From assembly GCA_031296915.1 (NCBI GenBank), contig JAVDPC010000007.1, positions 62,001 through 126,000 on the forward strand: 64,000 nucleotides of DNA, given 5' to 3'. Position 1 is the first letter of the stretch. The number at the start of each line of letters is the position of its first letter. The notes under the pieces were generated by a model. The model did not search any database and was not told where the DNA came from. It worked only from the letters and a program-made list of their open reading frames with translations. A program made the translations under genes and the position numbers. Of the stretch, positions 8,955-17,872 are shown piece by piece. This stretch comes from Cerasicoccus frondis (GTDB lineage: Bacteria; Verrucomicrobiota; Verrucomicrobiia; Opitutales; Cerasicoccaceae).

Positions 8955-9926
8955 CTACATCACCCGATCCACCAGCACTTCGCCGCGCTCGAAGCGGCGC
9001 AGGTTGTCGATGAAGTGGCGGATCAGCGTCAGGTGTTCGCCGTGATGACCGCCAGCAATGTGCGGCGTGATGTGGCAATTAGACAATGAGTGCAGCATGT
9101 GTTCGCGGGGCAATGGCTCGGGGGAGGTGACATCCAGCCACGCTGCCTTGAGTTTTTTGAACAACAAAAACTCCGCCAGTGCGTCCTGATCGACAGTCGC
9201 GCCGCGGCCAATGTTGTAAAATACGGCGCCGTATTTCATCGTGGCGAAGCTGCGGGCATTGAAGAAGTTCCGCGTCGCGTCGCTTTCGGGCAGGATGTTG
9301 ACCACGTGATCCGCCGCAGCAAGGGCGAAAGGATATTCCTGCTCAGTGATCATGGGGATATTTTCATCGCCGCGTGGTGTCCGCCGGTAGCCCTTCACCT
9401 GCATGCCCAGCGGCTTCAGCAGTTCGGCCAGCCGTTGGCCAATGGCGCCGTAGCCCACGATCAGCACGCTTTCACCTTCCAGGAGGCTTGAGCGCGAGCG
9501 GATGTCGGGCCAGCTGGGATGCGAGTGCGCCACCCGGGTATAGAGCGCCTCGGGGAGTTTGCGCGCTTCCGCAAGCATGAAGCTGAGCGTGTGGAGCGCA
9601 CAGGCGCGGTTGTATACGGTGGCGCTGTGGGTGACGGTGGTCTGTCGCTCTTGCATGAGGGCGCGGAACGCGTCAGTGTCGTAACGGGTCATGCCGGATG
9701 AACTGATGCTGAGCCAGCGCAGGTGGGATGCCTGTTCGATGGACTGAACGCTGGGCTGACCAAAGGCGATGTCCGCTGTTTGGAGTTGTGGGTCAGGCTT
9801 AACGATGTCGAGCACGGAGGTCACCGGCTGTTCGGAAAAAATCAGCTCATGCTCGCCAATGTTGCTTTCCAACCAATAGCGAGCTTCGGGGGGCATCTGG
9901 AAGTCCACATAAATGCGCAAACTCAT
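8955..9926 (-). CDS. D-isomer-specific 2-hydroxyacid dehydrogenase
   Basis: The 323-residue NAD(P)-dependent oxidoreductase has the Rossmann motif VGYGAIGQ (~153-160). The catalytic trio is Arg in NIGRGATVD, Glu in TSPEPLP and His in ITPHIAGGH, all in the usual order. Family members reduce 2-keto acids to D-2-hydroxy acids. The replacement of the usual HTA after the catalytic Pro by HIAGGHH, and the divergent N-terminal half, leave the substrate open (glyoxylate/hydroxypyruvate-like is possible). It stands alone, convergent to menB. Confidence 0.88.
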   Translation of the reverse strand: MSLRIYVDFQMPPEARYWLESNIGEHELIFSEQPVTSVLDIVKPDPQLQTADIAFGQPSVQSIEQASHLRWLSISSSGMTRYDTDAFRALMQERQTTVTHSATVYNRACALHTLSFMLAEARKLPEALYTRVAHSHPSWPDIRSRSSLLEGESVLIVGYGAIGQRLAELLKPLGMQVKGYRRTPRGDENIPMITEQEYPFALAAADHVVNILPESDATRNFFNARSFATMKYGAVFYNIGRGATVDQDALAEFLLFKKLKAAWLDVTSPEPLPREHMLHSLSNCHITPHIAGGHHGEHLTLIRHFIDNLRRFERGEVLVDRVM

Positions 9927-9984
9927 GGCGCGAACCCTATGGATTCTAATTAGGGCGTCAAACTCGCATGCGCGCTTTTGAGGA

Positions 9985-10001
9985 GGCCCGGTAATCGGGC
10001 C
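9985..10001 (-). terminator. Short GC hairpin downstream of the secreted glycosidase
   Basis: A perfect six-pair stem GGCCCG/CGGGCC with loop GTAAT lies seven bases after the stop of the 10008 gene. There is no U-run on the minus strand, so it is a weak terminator or an RNA-stabilising hairpin. Confidence 0.4.
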
Positions 10002-10007
10002 AGCTGT

Positions 10008-13000
10008 TTATTTGTTCGAAGGGATCACTTCATAAGCCAAAGCGGGTGGACGATCTTGAGAGACCGTTTCGGCGACAAATTCGATGCTGCCGTCAGCTCC
10101 GACTGTATGCGGTGTTTCGGCGAGACGTTTGCCGTCGAGGCCGATCGCGTAGACAGTTACGTCCGACATTTGCGTGGGGATGCTAATTTTGGCCGAGCCG
10201 CGTTTGACGAGCTTTTGACCAGTCCCGGCGTCTAGGATGCTATACATCCCTGGTTGGCCAAAGCGAACACCTTCGGACAGGACATTCGTCAGGTGCAAGA
10301 CCAACAGGTGTTCGGACTGCGGCAATGGCTTATCGTCAATGGCGCCAACGAACACCGTGGTTGGGCCGCCGGTCACATCGCGCACAAAGCTTTTATCGAG
10401 CGATTGGGAATTGATCACGATTGCTTTGCTTTGCAAAGTTTCCGCCAGGAAATTGCCGGCGTCCTCAAGGATCACCTGGGCGTCATCCTGCTTGGCAACG
10501 TAACGTTTTTGTGGCTGTTGTTGCTCGAATTCCACGTTGGCGTTGTGGGTGTCAGCCGAGGCGTCATAGCGGGCTGAAATGCGTTTAGTGAGACCGAGCA
10601 GCGAGTGGTTGTCGTTGATGCTGGGCGGTGTTTTACCGAGTGAAGAGCTGTCGATCTGATCCACTTTGTAAACGGAGTCCTCGGCCGTTGTCTTGCGGGC
10701 TTGGCCTGCCTCTGCGCCATAAGCCATGTCTTTGTTGACGACGAACACGGCCTCTTCTTCGAGCGTGGGCATGTCGCCACGGAACCAAAACATGCCGATG
10801 ATGTGCTCCGTCAACTGACCGATTGGGTCTTGGGCGATGTCCATCCCCATGGCGGGTTGGGGACCAATGACGAATTTGCGATCATGCACCCAGGAAAAGC
10901 GGTAAACGCCATCGAAGTCCTGTAGTGCGGCATAGGCGCCAAAGACAGGGCCGCCTTCACCGCGAAATTGGTTTGGATAGCAATAGTTGAATTCGGTTAC
11001 GGTGAAGGGAATGTCTTCAATGCGCGTTAAAAACAGGCGACGTGGCAAGTCCGCAAGGTTTTGCACGACGCTGCGCTGGGAGACGCTGTAGGGAAAATTC
11101 CAAGGGCCGTTGGGAAAGTTGGGGTGATCCCAATAGCCATGATTATCGACGTAGTCGTATTGGGAGCGGATCGGTGTTTGGGCGAGGTAGTCTTTCCAGT
11201 TGTTGCCGGTGATGAGCGCCTTCACGCCAAGATCTTCTTTGAGGAATCGCTTCATCTCAGCGTCGGCCGCCATTTGCTTTTCGGCAAGGTATTCGTTGAA
11301 CGCCATGTCGAGTTGAGCCGGGGCGCCGACGGGACGTGTATTCGTTTTTAGCCACTGTTTGAAATCGGCCTGGTAGAGTTCGCGCACCTGCTTATCCGCG
11401 CGTATGGCGGCCCAGATGGTATCTTCGTTTACCGGGCAGATGGAAAACAACGCCGGGTCCTCCGCCCAGGTCATACCTGTGTAGGGGTTTTTGTGGGTGA
11501 GAAAATCCCGGGCGAAGCGTTTCCAGTCATCCATCGCGGCGTCCGATATGGGAATGAGCGCCTTGTAGGTGGCGGCGTTATTGCCGTTGAATTCCTTGAG
11601 TCGTTCATCGCGCAGGCGCCGAATCGTAAAGAGATCCGTTGAAACATAGAGGCCCTGTTCCTTCATCGTGTAGAACAGATAGTCCAGTAGGTCGAGTTGG
11701 TCTTCATTGATCACATAACGGCTCGGGTTCCAACCTCCGGCGAGCAATACATCGTAGTGGTGAATGCGCACCGAGTTGTAGCCCATCTGCCGCAGGCGCA
11801 AGGCCAACGCTTCGGATTCCTCCTTGGGCATAAAGTTGGCGCTGAAGTTAATGTTGCTGCCAAAGAATCGCACCGGCTTGTTGGGTTCACTTTGGAATGC
11901 AAAGTGTCCGTCGGGCGTGGTGATTACCGGGCCATGCTGACCGGCTGGCGCAGTGGTCCAATTGGAGAAGTCCAGTGCGCTGCCTGGGATGACTGTCATC
12001 GGCGTATCGAGTGGCGCCCACTCGCGGCCAGCGGTTATCTCGAAGTAATCGGGAACCGGAAGGGGGATTTTCGCGTCGCTCAACGTTGCGCCGAGAATCA
12101 TCCAGGTGGAGTCGTTCATGGCGTTGAATGAAATGTCGCGAATGGGTTTGCGCTCCAATTCAAAGCGTGACTCAAACAAGCCGGAATTGCCTCCAGCGAT
12201 TGCCTTGCTCCAGACGATCGCCGCATTTTCGGATTTACTGGGGTTCCACCAGTTGCCAACGGATTCACCACTTTTAACAGGCAACGTTTGCTCAGAGCCA
12301 TCCGCGTAGTGGATGACGATGTTGCCGACATGGCCCCATGTGTAGGCCGAGGCGTGTAGCAGATACAGATACCCGGGCTTGGCTGAGCCTGTATTTGCGC
12401 TGATGGTCGCGCTGACTTCCGGCCCGCGCGATTTTTCTTTGGACAGCACGATGACGGAATTGCCGTTTGTGATGAGGTTGAACGGAACGACGCCATCAAT
12501 TTCGGGATTGGCGGCAAAGGCGGCCATGTCCTGCTTTGGACCTTGATCTGTCCAGCCGCCCTGACCATCGCCAGATACTTTGTCATGCAAAGTTCGGTTG
12601 ACTGCGGAGCTCAGTGAAAGCTGTTGGAACTGGTGTGGTTTGAAATCAACTCTGGCAGAGAAAACGCTCTGTTTAAAGGCGCCATTGCTCGGTGAAAAGA
12701 GTAAGCGGACGAAGAAATCTTTTCCGCCAAACTTACGTGAGTCGACTACCTGGATGGAGAAGTTGCCCGTAAAGATAAGTGACCCTGCAGTTGTCGGGAC
12801 CACGAGCTTACGGGCTTGTTTTATGGCGAGATTGGACTCGCCGGTATAGTCCATCGGCAGCGTCAGCGCAGCATCGTTGATAAATACATCGGCGCCGGAG
12901 AATTGATTGACTGGTAAGTTACCCTGATAGGCCAGCAGGTTGGCGTTGATGTTTGTGGGGGAGCTTACTTGGCCGCGAATCGTATAACCATTGTCCTGCT

Positions 13001-13259
13001 TCGCATAATCGATAGCGAAATTAAATAGTTTAGCGCCTGCCTTGTCGTTAAATGCGCCTTCGAAATGAGAGCCACTGGACTCGGCAACTTTAAAGTGATT
13101 GCTTTGTGAGCTGGGTTGCCATTTGGGGTTCATGTAGAGCAAGCCCCATTGTGTGTCGCCCACGCTGAAGACGCCCTGTTTGGAAATGGATGGCGTTTCT
13201 TGGGCGAACAGGTTGGGCAGCAGAACAAGCGCTAAGATTAGGGAAAGTAGGTATTTCAT
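10008..13259 (-). CDS. Secreted glycoside hydrolase-like protein, clan GH-A type
   Basis: The 1083-residue protein has a Sec signal peptide (hydrophobic residues 4-18, cleavage near FAQ-ETP). About 400 N-terminal residues are beta-rich. From ~430 to ~850 there is a TIM-barrel-like region: GYNSVRIHHYD, then FSICPVNED with candidate acid/base Glu612, then FTVTEFNYCYPN with candidate nucleophile Glu756. A beta-rich C-terminal part follows. The NE...TE pattern and spacing are those of clan GH-A retaining glycosidases, but I cannot assign a GH family. It is divergent from an AraC regulator and close to a beta-mannosidase, so a beta-linked hemicellulose or glycan substrate is inferred. Confidence 0.75.
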   Translation of the reverse strand: MKYLLSLILALVLLPNLFAQETPSISKQGVFSVGDTQWGLLYMNPKWQPSSQSNHFKVAESSGSHFEGAFNDKAGAKLFNFAIDYAKQDNGYTIRGQVSSPTNINANLLAYQGNLPVNQFSGADVFINDAALTLPMDYTGESNLAIKQARKLVVPTTAGSLIFTGNFSIQVVDSRKFGGKDFFVRLLFSPSNGAFKQSVFSARVDFKPHQFQQLSLSSAVNRTLHDKVSGDGQGGWTDQGPKQDMAAFAANPEIDGVVPFNLITNGNSVIVLSKEKSRGPEVSATISANTGSAKPGYLYLLHASAYTWGHVGNIVIHYADGSEQTLPVKSGESVGNWWNPSKSENAAIVWSKAIAGGNSGLFESRFELERKPIRDISFNAMNDSTWMILGATLSDAKIPLPVPDYFEITAGREWAPLDTPMTVIPGSALDFSNWTTAPAGQHGPVITTPDGHFAFQSEPNKPVRFFGSNINFSANFMPKEESEALALRLRQMGYNSVRIHHYDVLLAGGWNPSRYVINEDQLDLLDYLFYTMKEQGLYVSTDLFTIRRLRDERLKEFNGNNAATYKALIPISDAAMDDWKRFARDFLTHKNPYTGMTWAEDPALFSICPVNEDTIWAAIRADKQVRELYQADFKQWLKTNTRPVGAPAQLDMAFNEYLAEKQMAADAEMKRFLKEDLGVKALITGNNWKDYLAQTPIRSQYDYVDNHGYWDHPNFPNGPWNFPYSVSQRSVVQNLADLPRRLFLTRIEDIPFTVTEFNYCYPNQFRGEGGPVFGAYAALQDFDGVYRFSWVHDRKFVIGPQPAMGMDIAQDPIGQLTEHIIGMFWFRGDMPTLEEEAVFVVNKDMAYGAEAGQARKTTAEDSVYKVDQIDSSSLGKTPPSINDNHSLLGLTKRISARYDASADTHNANVEFEQQQPQKRYVAKQDDAQVILEDAGNFLAETLQSKAIVINSQSLDKSFVRDVTGGPTTVFVGAIDDKPLPQSEHLLVLHLTNVLSEGVRFGQPGMYSILDAGTGQKLVKRGSAKISIPTQMSDVTVYAIGLDGKRLAETPHTVGADGSIEFVAETVSQDRPPALAYEVIPSNK

Positions 13260-13407
13260 GAATATTGGGGGTAAGGACCAGTTTAGCGCACATGGTGTTC
13301 CGAAGTGGACCTGCTAACAAGACGACCTAAGTGAAACAATATACAGCCGAGTTTGCGACCTTAAAGAGACGACTTGGAAAACTGCAATTTGACATTTTCG
13401 CTCACCG

Positions 13408-14211
13408 GTGGTCTCCTGCTGCATGCTCTGCTACCTCGGCATTGGTGACCGTTGGTATGGCGAAAAGCCATCCCTGATTCATCGGCGCCCCTACTGGGAA
13501 TTTCAGGCAGTCCTGAAAGGGGAGATTGCGATGATGTCGCCCGATCAAGACGCGGTCATGCGCACGAGGCGACTCTGGATCACTGCGCCGGAGCACGAGC
13601 ATGGTTGGACAGGGAAGCCTGGAGAAGTAGCCGAGGTGGCGGTGTTTCATTTCCTGTCGATCCCGGAGTTGGTGAAGCAACGTTTCGCCAAGACCGATTG
13701 CCTGGAATACGCCTTGAGCGCGTCTCAGTGTCAGAGGATTCGGGTGCTGGCGGAAGCGGTCGATATTAGTTGGAAATCGCCCAGAGCGGACATGACGTTA
13801 CGGCATGAGCATCTACTGCTCGAGCTGAGCTTGTTGGTCTGCTCCGAGGATTCCGATGATGCTTCGCCACATGATCGGCTCAAGCAGGAGCGTGTGGATA
13901 GGGCGCTTTCTTGGTACAACCAACACATGCAGCAGAATCCAAGTCAGCACGAAGTCGCACGAGCAGCCGGGCTTTCTACGGCGCATTTGCGGAGATTATT
14001 CCACGAAGTGATGCAAGCGCCGCCCAAGAAGGTATTCGATCAAATGAGGTTGCAGCGCGCGATGCACCTGATGTCGGATCACTCAGTCAAACTTGATGCT
14101 GTTAGCGAGGCTTGCGGTTACCAAAGCGCGAGCGCGTTTTCCCGGGCTTTTAAGCACAAGTTCGGCTGCTGTCCGGATCAATGGCGTGGTGGGCGTGAGT
14201 GGCGGCGTTGA
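13408..14211 (+). CDS. AraC-family transcriptional regulator (glycosidase-linked)
   Basis: The N-terminal half has the cupin-like sensing pattern (HRRPYWEFQAVLKGE, then APEHEHGW). The last ~100 residues are two helix-turn-helix units (HEVARAAGLSTAHLRRLFHE and LDAVSEACGYQSASAFSRAF). The frame opens just after a stop at 13390; only GTG at 13408 or ATG at 13423 can start it, so the N-terminus is short. It is divergent from the secreted glycosidase (148-base gap) and probably activates it in response to a sugar, and perhaps also the beta-mannosidase that follows. Confidence 0.88.
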   Translation: MVSCCMLCYLGIGDRWYGEKPSLIHRRPYWEFQAVLKGEIAMMSPDQDAVMRTRRLWITAPEHEHGWTGKPGEVAEVAVFHFLSIPELVKQRFAKTDCLEYALSASQCQRIRVLAEAVDISWKSPRADMTLRHEHLLLELSLLVCSEDSDDASPHDRLKQERVDRALSWYNQHMQQNPSQHEVARAAGLSTAHLRRLFHEVMQAPPKKVFDQMRLQRAMHLMSDHSVKLDAVSEACGYQSASAFSRAFKHKFGCCPDQWRGGREWRR

Positions 14212-14439
14212 AGATGTGCTGGTTTCCAATGTTAAATATAGGCTTTACTGTAAAGTGAATATCGGGCGCGGGCAGTTGAGTAAATCGTTGTCTGCATTTT
14301 GGATATTTTGGGAACGTATCTGTAACCCGATATAAATTTCCCCGCAGGCGACTACCCCTGAAAGCACGGTTTCCTTGAAAAGCAAAGAAGCTGTCATGGG
14401 GTGCTCAATGACAGGTCTAAACCTTTCCACAAATTCCAA

Positions 14440-16935
14440 ATGTTGAAGAAAATTATTGAACTCGATGAGTCAGGATGGTCGTTTCGTGACTGTTCCGAAA
14501 GTAACTGGTTATCGGCTGTTGTGCCCGGCTGCGTGCATACAGATTTACGGGCTAACGGCCAAATTGACGACCCCTATTATGGGTTAAACGAATTGGATTT
14601 ACAGTGGATTGAGGAGCGTGACTGGGAGTACCGGTGTGTGTTCCACGCTGATGAAGCCTTACTCTCCGAATCACGGATCGAACTTTGCGCGGATGGGCTG
14701 GATACGGTCGCAACGGTCTATGTGAACGATGTGAAAATTGCATCGACCGACAACATGTACATCGCACATCGGTGGAATGTTAAAAAGCACTTGGTCTCGG
14801 GTGAGAACACTCTGCGCATCCATTTTGCCAGCGCCGTCGATTACATCCGGACGAACCGGACAAGCTTTACGCCGCCTTTGGATCACTTGGATCCAGTCGG
14901 CAACTCAGTTCGCATCCGCAAGCAACCTTGCCAATTTGGATGGGATTGGGGGCCGCGTTTAGTGACGGCTGGCATCTGGCGCAGTATTCGCTTGGAGGCG
15001 TGGAGCGCTATTCGTTTGGACCATTTCAAGGTGGATCAGAATCATCGCGACAATGGGGTCGTTGGGCTGACGGTAACGCCGAGTTTCGTGGGCCGCGCCA
15101 AGGGAGTTGGCTACCGCGTCAGTGTTTGCCTGGAAGGTGAAGTCGTTGCCGTAGCTGAAGCCGAGGCAGACGAGGCAGCGATGCTGGAAATAGATTCCCC
15201 GCATTTATGGTGGCCAGTCGGGCAGGGGGAGCAGCCGCTTTATCAGGTCACCGTAACGGCCTTTAACCAAGACGGCGCCGTAGTCGGTGAGTCGTCCAAG
15301 CGCATTGGTCTACGTACGATTCGACTCGACCGCAGTGCGGATGAGTGGGGTGAAGCATTTCAGTTTGTAGTCAATGGACGTCCGGTGTTCATGAAGGGTG
15401 CGAACTGGATTCCAGCTGACTGCTTTGTCGCTGGTCTGACTCGCGCCGACTATGAGCGTGACTTACGCAGCGCGGTGCTGGCGAACATGAACTGCGTGCG
15501 CGTATGGGGCGGCGGCATCTACGAAAGTGAAGACTTTTACGACCTGTGCGATGAGCTTGGTTTGATGGTGTGGCAGGACTTCATGTTTTCCTGTGTGCTG
15601 GTCCCCTCTGATGCAAAATTCCTGAAGAGCGTAGATGTCGAGGCGCGGCAGCAAGTGGTGAGGTTGCGTGATCGCGCTTGCCTGGCCCTGTGGTGCGGTA
15701 ACAACGAGTTGCCCCAGCTCAATCAGAAATTTTTCCCTGATAATCCGAAGCTGAAAGTTGGCTACGAGAAATTGTTTCATGAGCTGTTGCCGCCGATTGT
15801 GGAGGAGCTTAGTGCGGGAACGGACTATTGGCCGAGCTCGGAATGGCGTGGCGTCTTTGAGTCTGGTCATGAGCTTGGAGAAAAGTCTGGCGACACGCAT
15901 TATTGGGATGTGTGGCATGCGCGTCATCCAGTGAAGGATTATGAGAAGTGGCATTTCCGGTTCTGTTCGGAATTCGGCATGCAGAGTTATTCATCGCCAG
16001 CGACGAATCGCACTTTTGCACCGGAGGGGGCCAATGTGTTTGGCCCGATCATGGAGAATCACCAGAAGAATACGGCGGGTAACCAAGTTATTCTCGATTA
16101 TGTTTCGCGGCGCTATCGTTTTCCCAAATCTCAAGATGACCTGATCTGGCTTTCCCAGCTTAACCAAGCCTACTGCATGCAAGTTGGCGTGGAGCACTAC
16201 CGGCGCATATCACCGCGCTGCATGGGCGCCATCTACTGGCAGCTCAATGATTGCTGGCCAGTCGCGTCCTGGTCTTCGATTGAATACACCGGCCGCTGGA
16301 AAGCGCTTAATTTCGCGGCTCGCCGTTTCTTTGCACCAGCGTTAGTCAGTGCTCATGTGCCGGGTGACGAAAAAGTGGGCATTGGCAACTACCGGGAAAC
16401 GACTGTCGACGAAGTTTGCCTCTATACGGTTTACGATGCTCCGGAAAAGGCGAAAGGTTTGCTACGTTGGGATCTGTTCCATCTCGATGGTCGTGTGCTG
16501 TTAAACGGCGAAAAGAAAGTCGCGTTGCGCTATGGAGAGAGCCGTCTGCAAAAGAAGCTGAAACTAGGCAAATTGATGGCGGAATATGGTCGCGATAATA
16601 TCTACTTGCGCATTGCGCTCGACATAGACGGAGAAACGGCGAGTCAACAAACGGTGCTGCTCGCCCCTCCACGTTTTATTGAACTGCCGAAAGCGCACAC
16701 GAAAATCTCGCTTAAAAAGGCTGGCGCTCAATCCGTAATCCTGACCGCTGAGTCCGATGCCTATCAACATGCTTTCACCTTCGATTTTGGTGACTTAGCT
16801 TATCATGCAACGGACAATGGCTTTGACCTATATCCCGCTGAGGCGCGCGAAATCATGGTCGAGTTCAATTCCAGTGTGACGATGAAAGAGATCCGCGAGG
16901 CGCTCACCTATCGATCCTTAGTCGATAGTTATTAG
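14440..16935 (+). CDS. Beta-mannosidase, glycoside hydrolase family 2
   Basis: The 831-residue enzyme has the full GH2 layout: jelly-roll domain with VPGCVHTDL, DPYYGLNE and the sugar-binding QFGWDWGPRL; an Ig-like domain; a TIM barrel; and a beta tail. The predicted acid/base is Glu423 (WCGNNEL) and the nucleophile Glu511 (FCSEFGMQSY). It releases beta-D-mannose from oligosaccharide ends, e.g. mannan or the Man-beta-1,4-GlcNAc core of N-glycans. No signal peptide is seen, so it acts inside the cell. The ATG at 14440 is preferred over GTG 14401 because the homologous part begins there. It is followed by a convergent amino-sugar operon. Confidence 0.93.
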   Translation: MLKKIIELDESGWSFRDCSESNWLSAVVPGCVHTDLRANGQIDDPYYGLNELDLQWIEERDWEYRCVFHADEALLSESRIELCADGLDTVATVYVNDVKIASTDNMYIAHRWNVKKHLVSGENTLRIHFASAVDYIRTNRTSFTPPLDHLDPVGNSVRIRKQPCQFGWDWGPRLVTAGIWRSIRLEAWSAIRLDHFKVDQNHRDNGVVGLTVTPSFVGRAKGVGYRVSVCLEGEVVAVAEAEADEAAMLEIDSPHLWWPVGQGEQPLYQVTVTAFNQDGAVVGESSKRIGLRTIRLDRSADEWGEAFQFVVNGRPVFMKGANWIPADCFVAGLTRADYERDLRSAVLANMNCVRVWGGGIYESEDFYDLCDELGLMVWQDFMFSCVLVPSDAKFLKSVDVEARQQVVRLRDRACLALWCGNNELPQLNQKFFPDNPKLKVGYEKLFHELLPPIVEELSAGTDYWPSSEWRGVFESGHELGEKSGDTHYWDVWHARHPVKDYEKWHFRFCSEFGMQSYSSPATNRTFAPEGANVFGPIMENHQKNTAGNQVILDYVSRRYRFPKSQDDLIWLSQLNQAYCMQVGVEHYRRISPRCMGAIYWQLNDCWPVASWSSIEYTGRWKALNFAARRFFAPALVSAHVPGDEKVGIGNYRETTVDEVCLYTVYDAPEKAKGLLRWDLFHLDGRVLLNGEKKVALRYGESRLQKKLKLGKLMAEYGRDNIYLRIALDIDGETASQQTVLLAPPRFIELPKAHTKISLKKAGAQSVILTAESDAYQHAFTFDFGDLAYHATDNGFDLYPAEAREIMVEFNSSVTMKEIREALTYRSLVDSY

Positions 16936-17009
16936 TCAGAGAACGAGGTTCGCAGTGGAAAGATAAAAATAATTACTAACTGGTTTATAAAGGCTTATAA
17001 TGGTGTATT

Positions 17010-17861
17010 TTACTTCAAGGCTATGAACTGATTCTGTACGCTCTGTTGAAACTGCTCGATGAATCGGTTTACATAAACGACAGGGTCAAGTGCGTCGTCT
17101 TCGATTAACGGATTCAAATCCAGGGCGTAAGCCACGCGATCATGCGCATCGATGGAGTGTGAATCAAAAAACGTTGCATTGGCCAGGCGTCGCCCTTCCA
17201 CGGCAAGATCATAGCGTTTGCCACCAGATATCTGTGAGTCAAACACGCCGTTTAGCGACGCGGCTAAATTCGGATGCTGGCTCAATGGAAGTATGACCTT
17301 GGATCCGTCATCAAGCCAGTCCAGTGAGCGCCATACTTCGCAGCCAAGGAATTGTTTAGGTCGCTGATCCTGGGGTAGCGAACGAATCGCCGCTAAAGTC
17401 GCCAGAAAAACGCCAATATGCGTGCTGTGTTTATCTGCTGGATTGTGAGTGTAGACGCAGTCGGGCTTAGTGGCGATAAGCAGATGCTTCAGGTCTTCGA
17501 CCAGCGTCTTGCGCAGCTCGCTCTGCTTGCAGTTGCTGCTGGGGTGCCCGAGCTGTGCCACAAAGCTGTATTGTCCGATGCTGGCGGCGGTTCGTTGCTC
17601 CTGCGCCCTCACGCATTTCATTTCTTCATCGGAAAAATCCTGATAGGCGCCAGTGCGCGCACTGCCTGCTCCATCGGTGCAAGTGACGCCGCCAAACCAG
17701 CGATCTTTTCGTTGGAAGCATTCCAGAATCCCATGTAACGCCATGAATTCCAAGTCATCCTGATGAGCGCCAATGCCCAGGTGAGACGTCCGCGAAAGTG
17801 CGCTGCTTTCTTCACTTGAATCGGGTATGTAGAGCTCTGCTGGTTTTTGTGAAAAATCCAT
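17010..17861 (-). CDS. PIG-L (LmbE) family deacetylase
   Basis: This 283-residue protein carries the zinc-site motif IGAHQDDLEF (His33, Asp35, Asp36) and the second ligand region THNPADKHSTH. PIG-L enzymes remove acetyl from N-acetylglucosamine-containing substrates. It is the third gene of the operon after the NagB fusion and the ROK kinase (11-base gap), which supports a role in deacetylating an amino sugar before or during breakdown. There is no signal peptide. Confidence 0.88.
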   Translation of the reverse strand: MDFSQKPAELYIPDSSEESSALSRTSHLGIGAHQDDLEFMALHGILECFQRKDRWFGGVTCTDGAGSARTGAYQDFSDEEMKCVRAQEQRTAASIGQYSFVAQLGHPSSNCKQSELRKTLVEDLKHLLIATKPDCVYTHNPADKHSTHIGVFLATLAAIRSLPQDQRPKQFLGCEVWRSLDWLDDGSKVILPLSQHPNLAASLNGVFDSQISGGKRYDLAVEGRRLANATFFDSHSIDAHDRVAYALDLNPLIEDDALDPVVYVNRFIEQFQQSVQNQFIALK

Positions 17862-17872
17862 AGGTTAAATTA

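Noticed and set aside
17100..17125. A GATTCAAATCC stretch that resembles a tRNA T-loop
   Set aside because: It lies inside the PIG-L gene and no acceptor or anticodon stems can be drawn around it.
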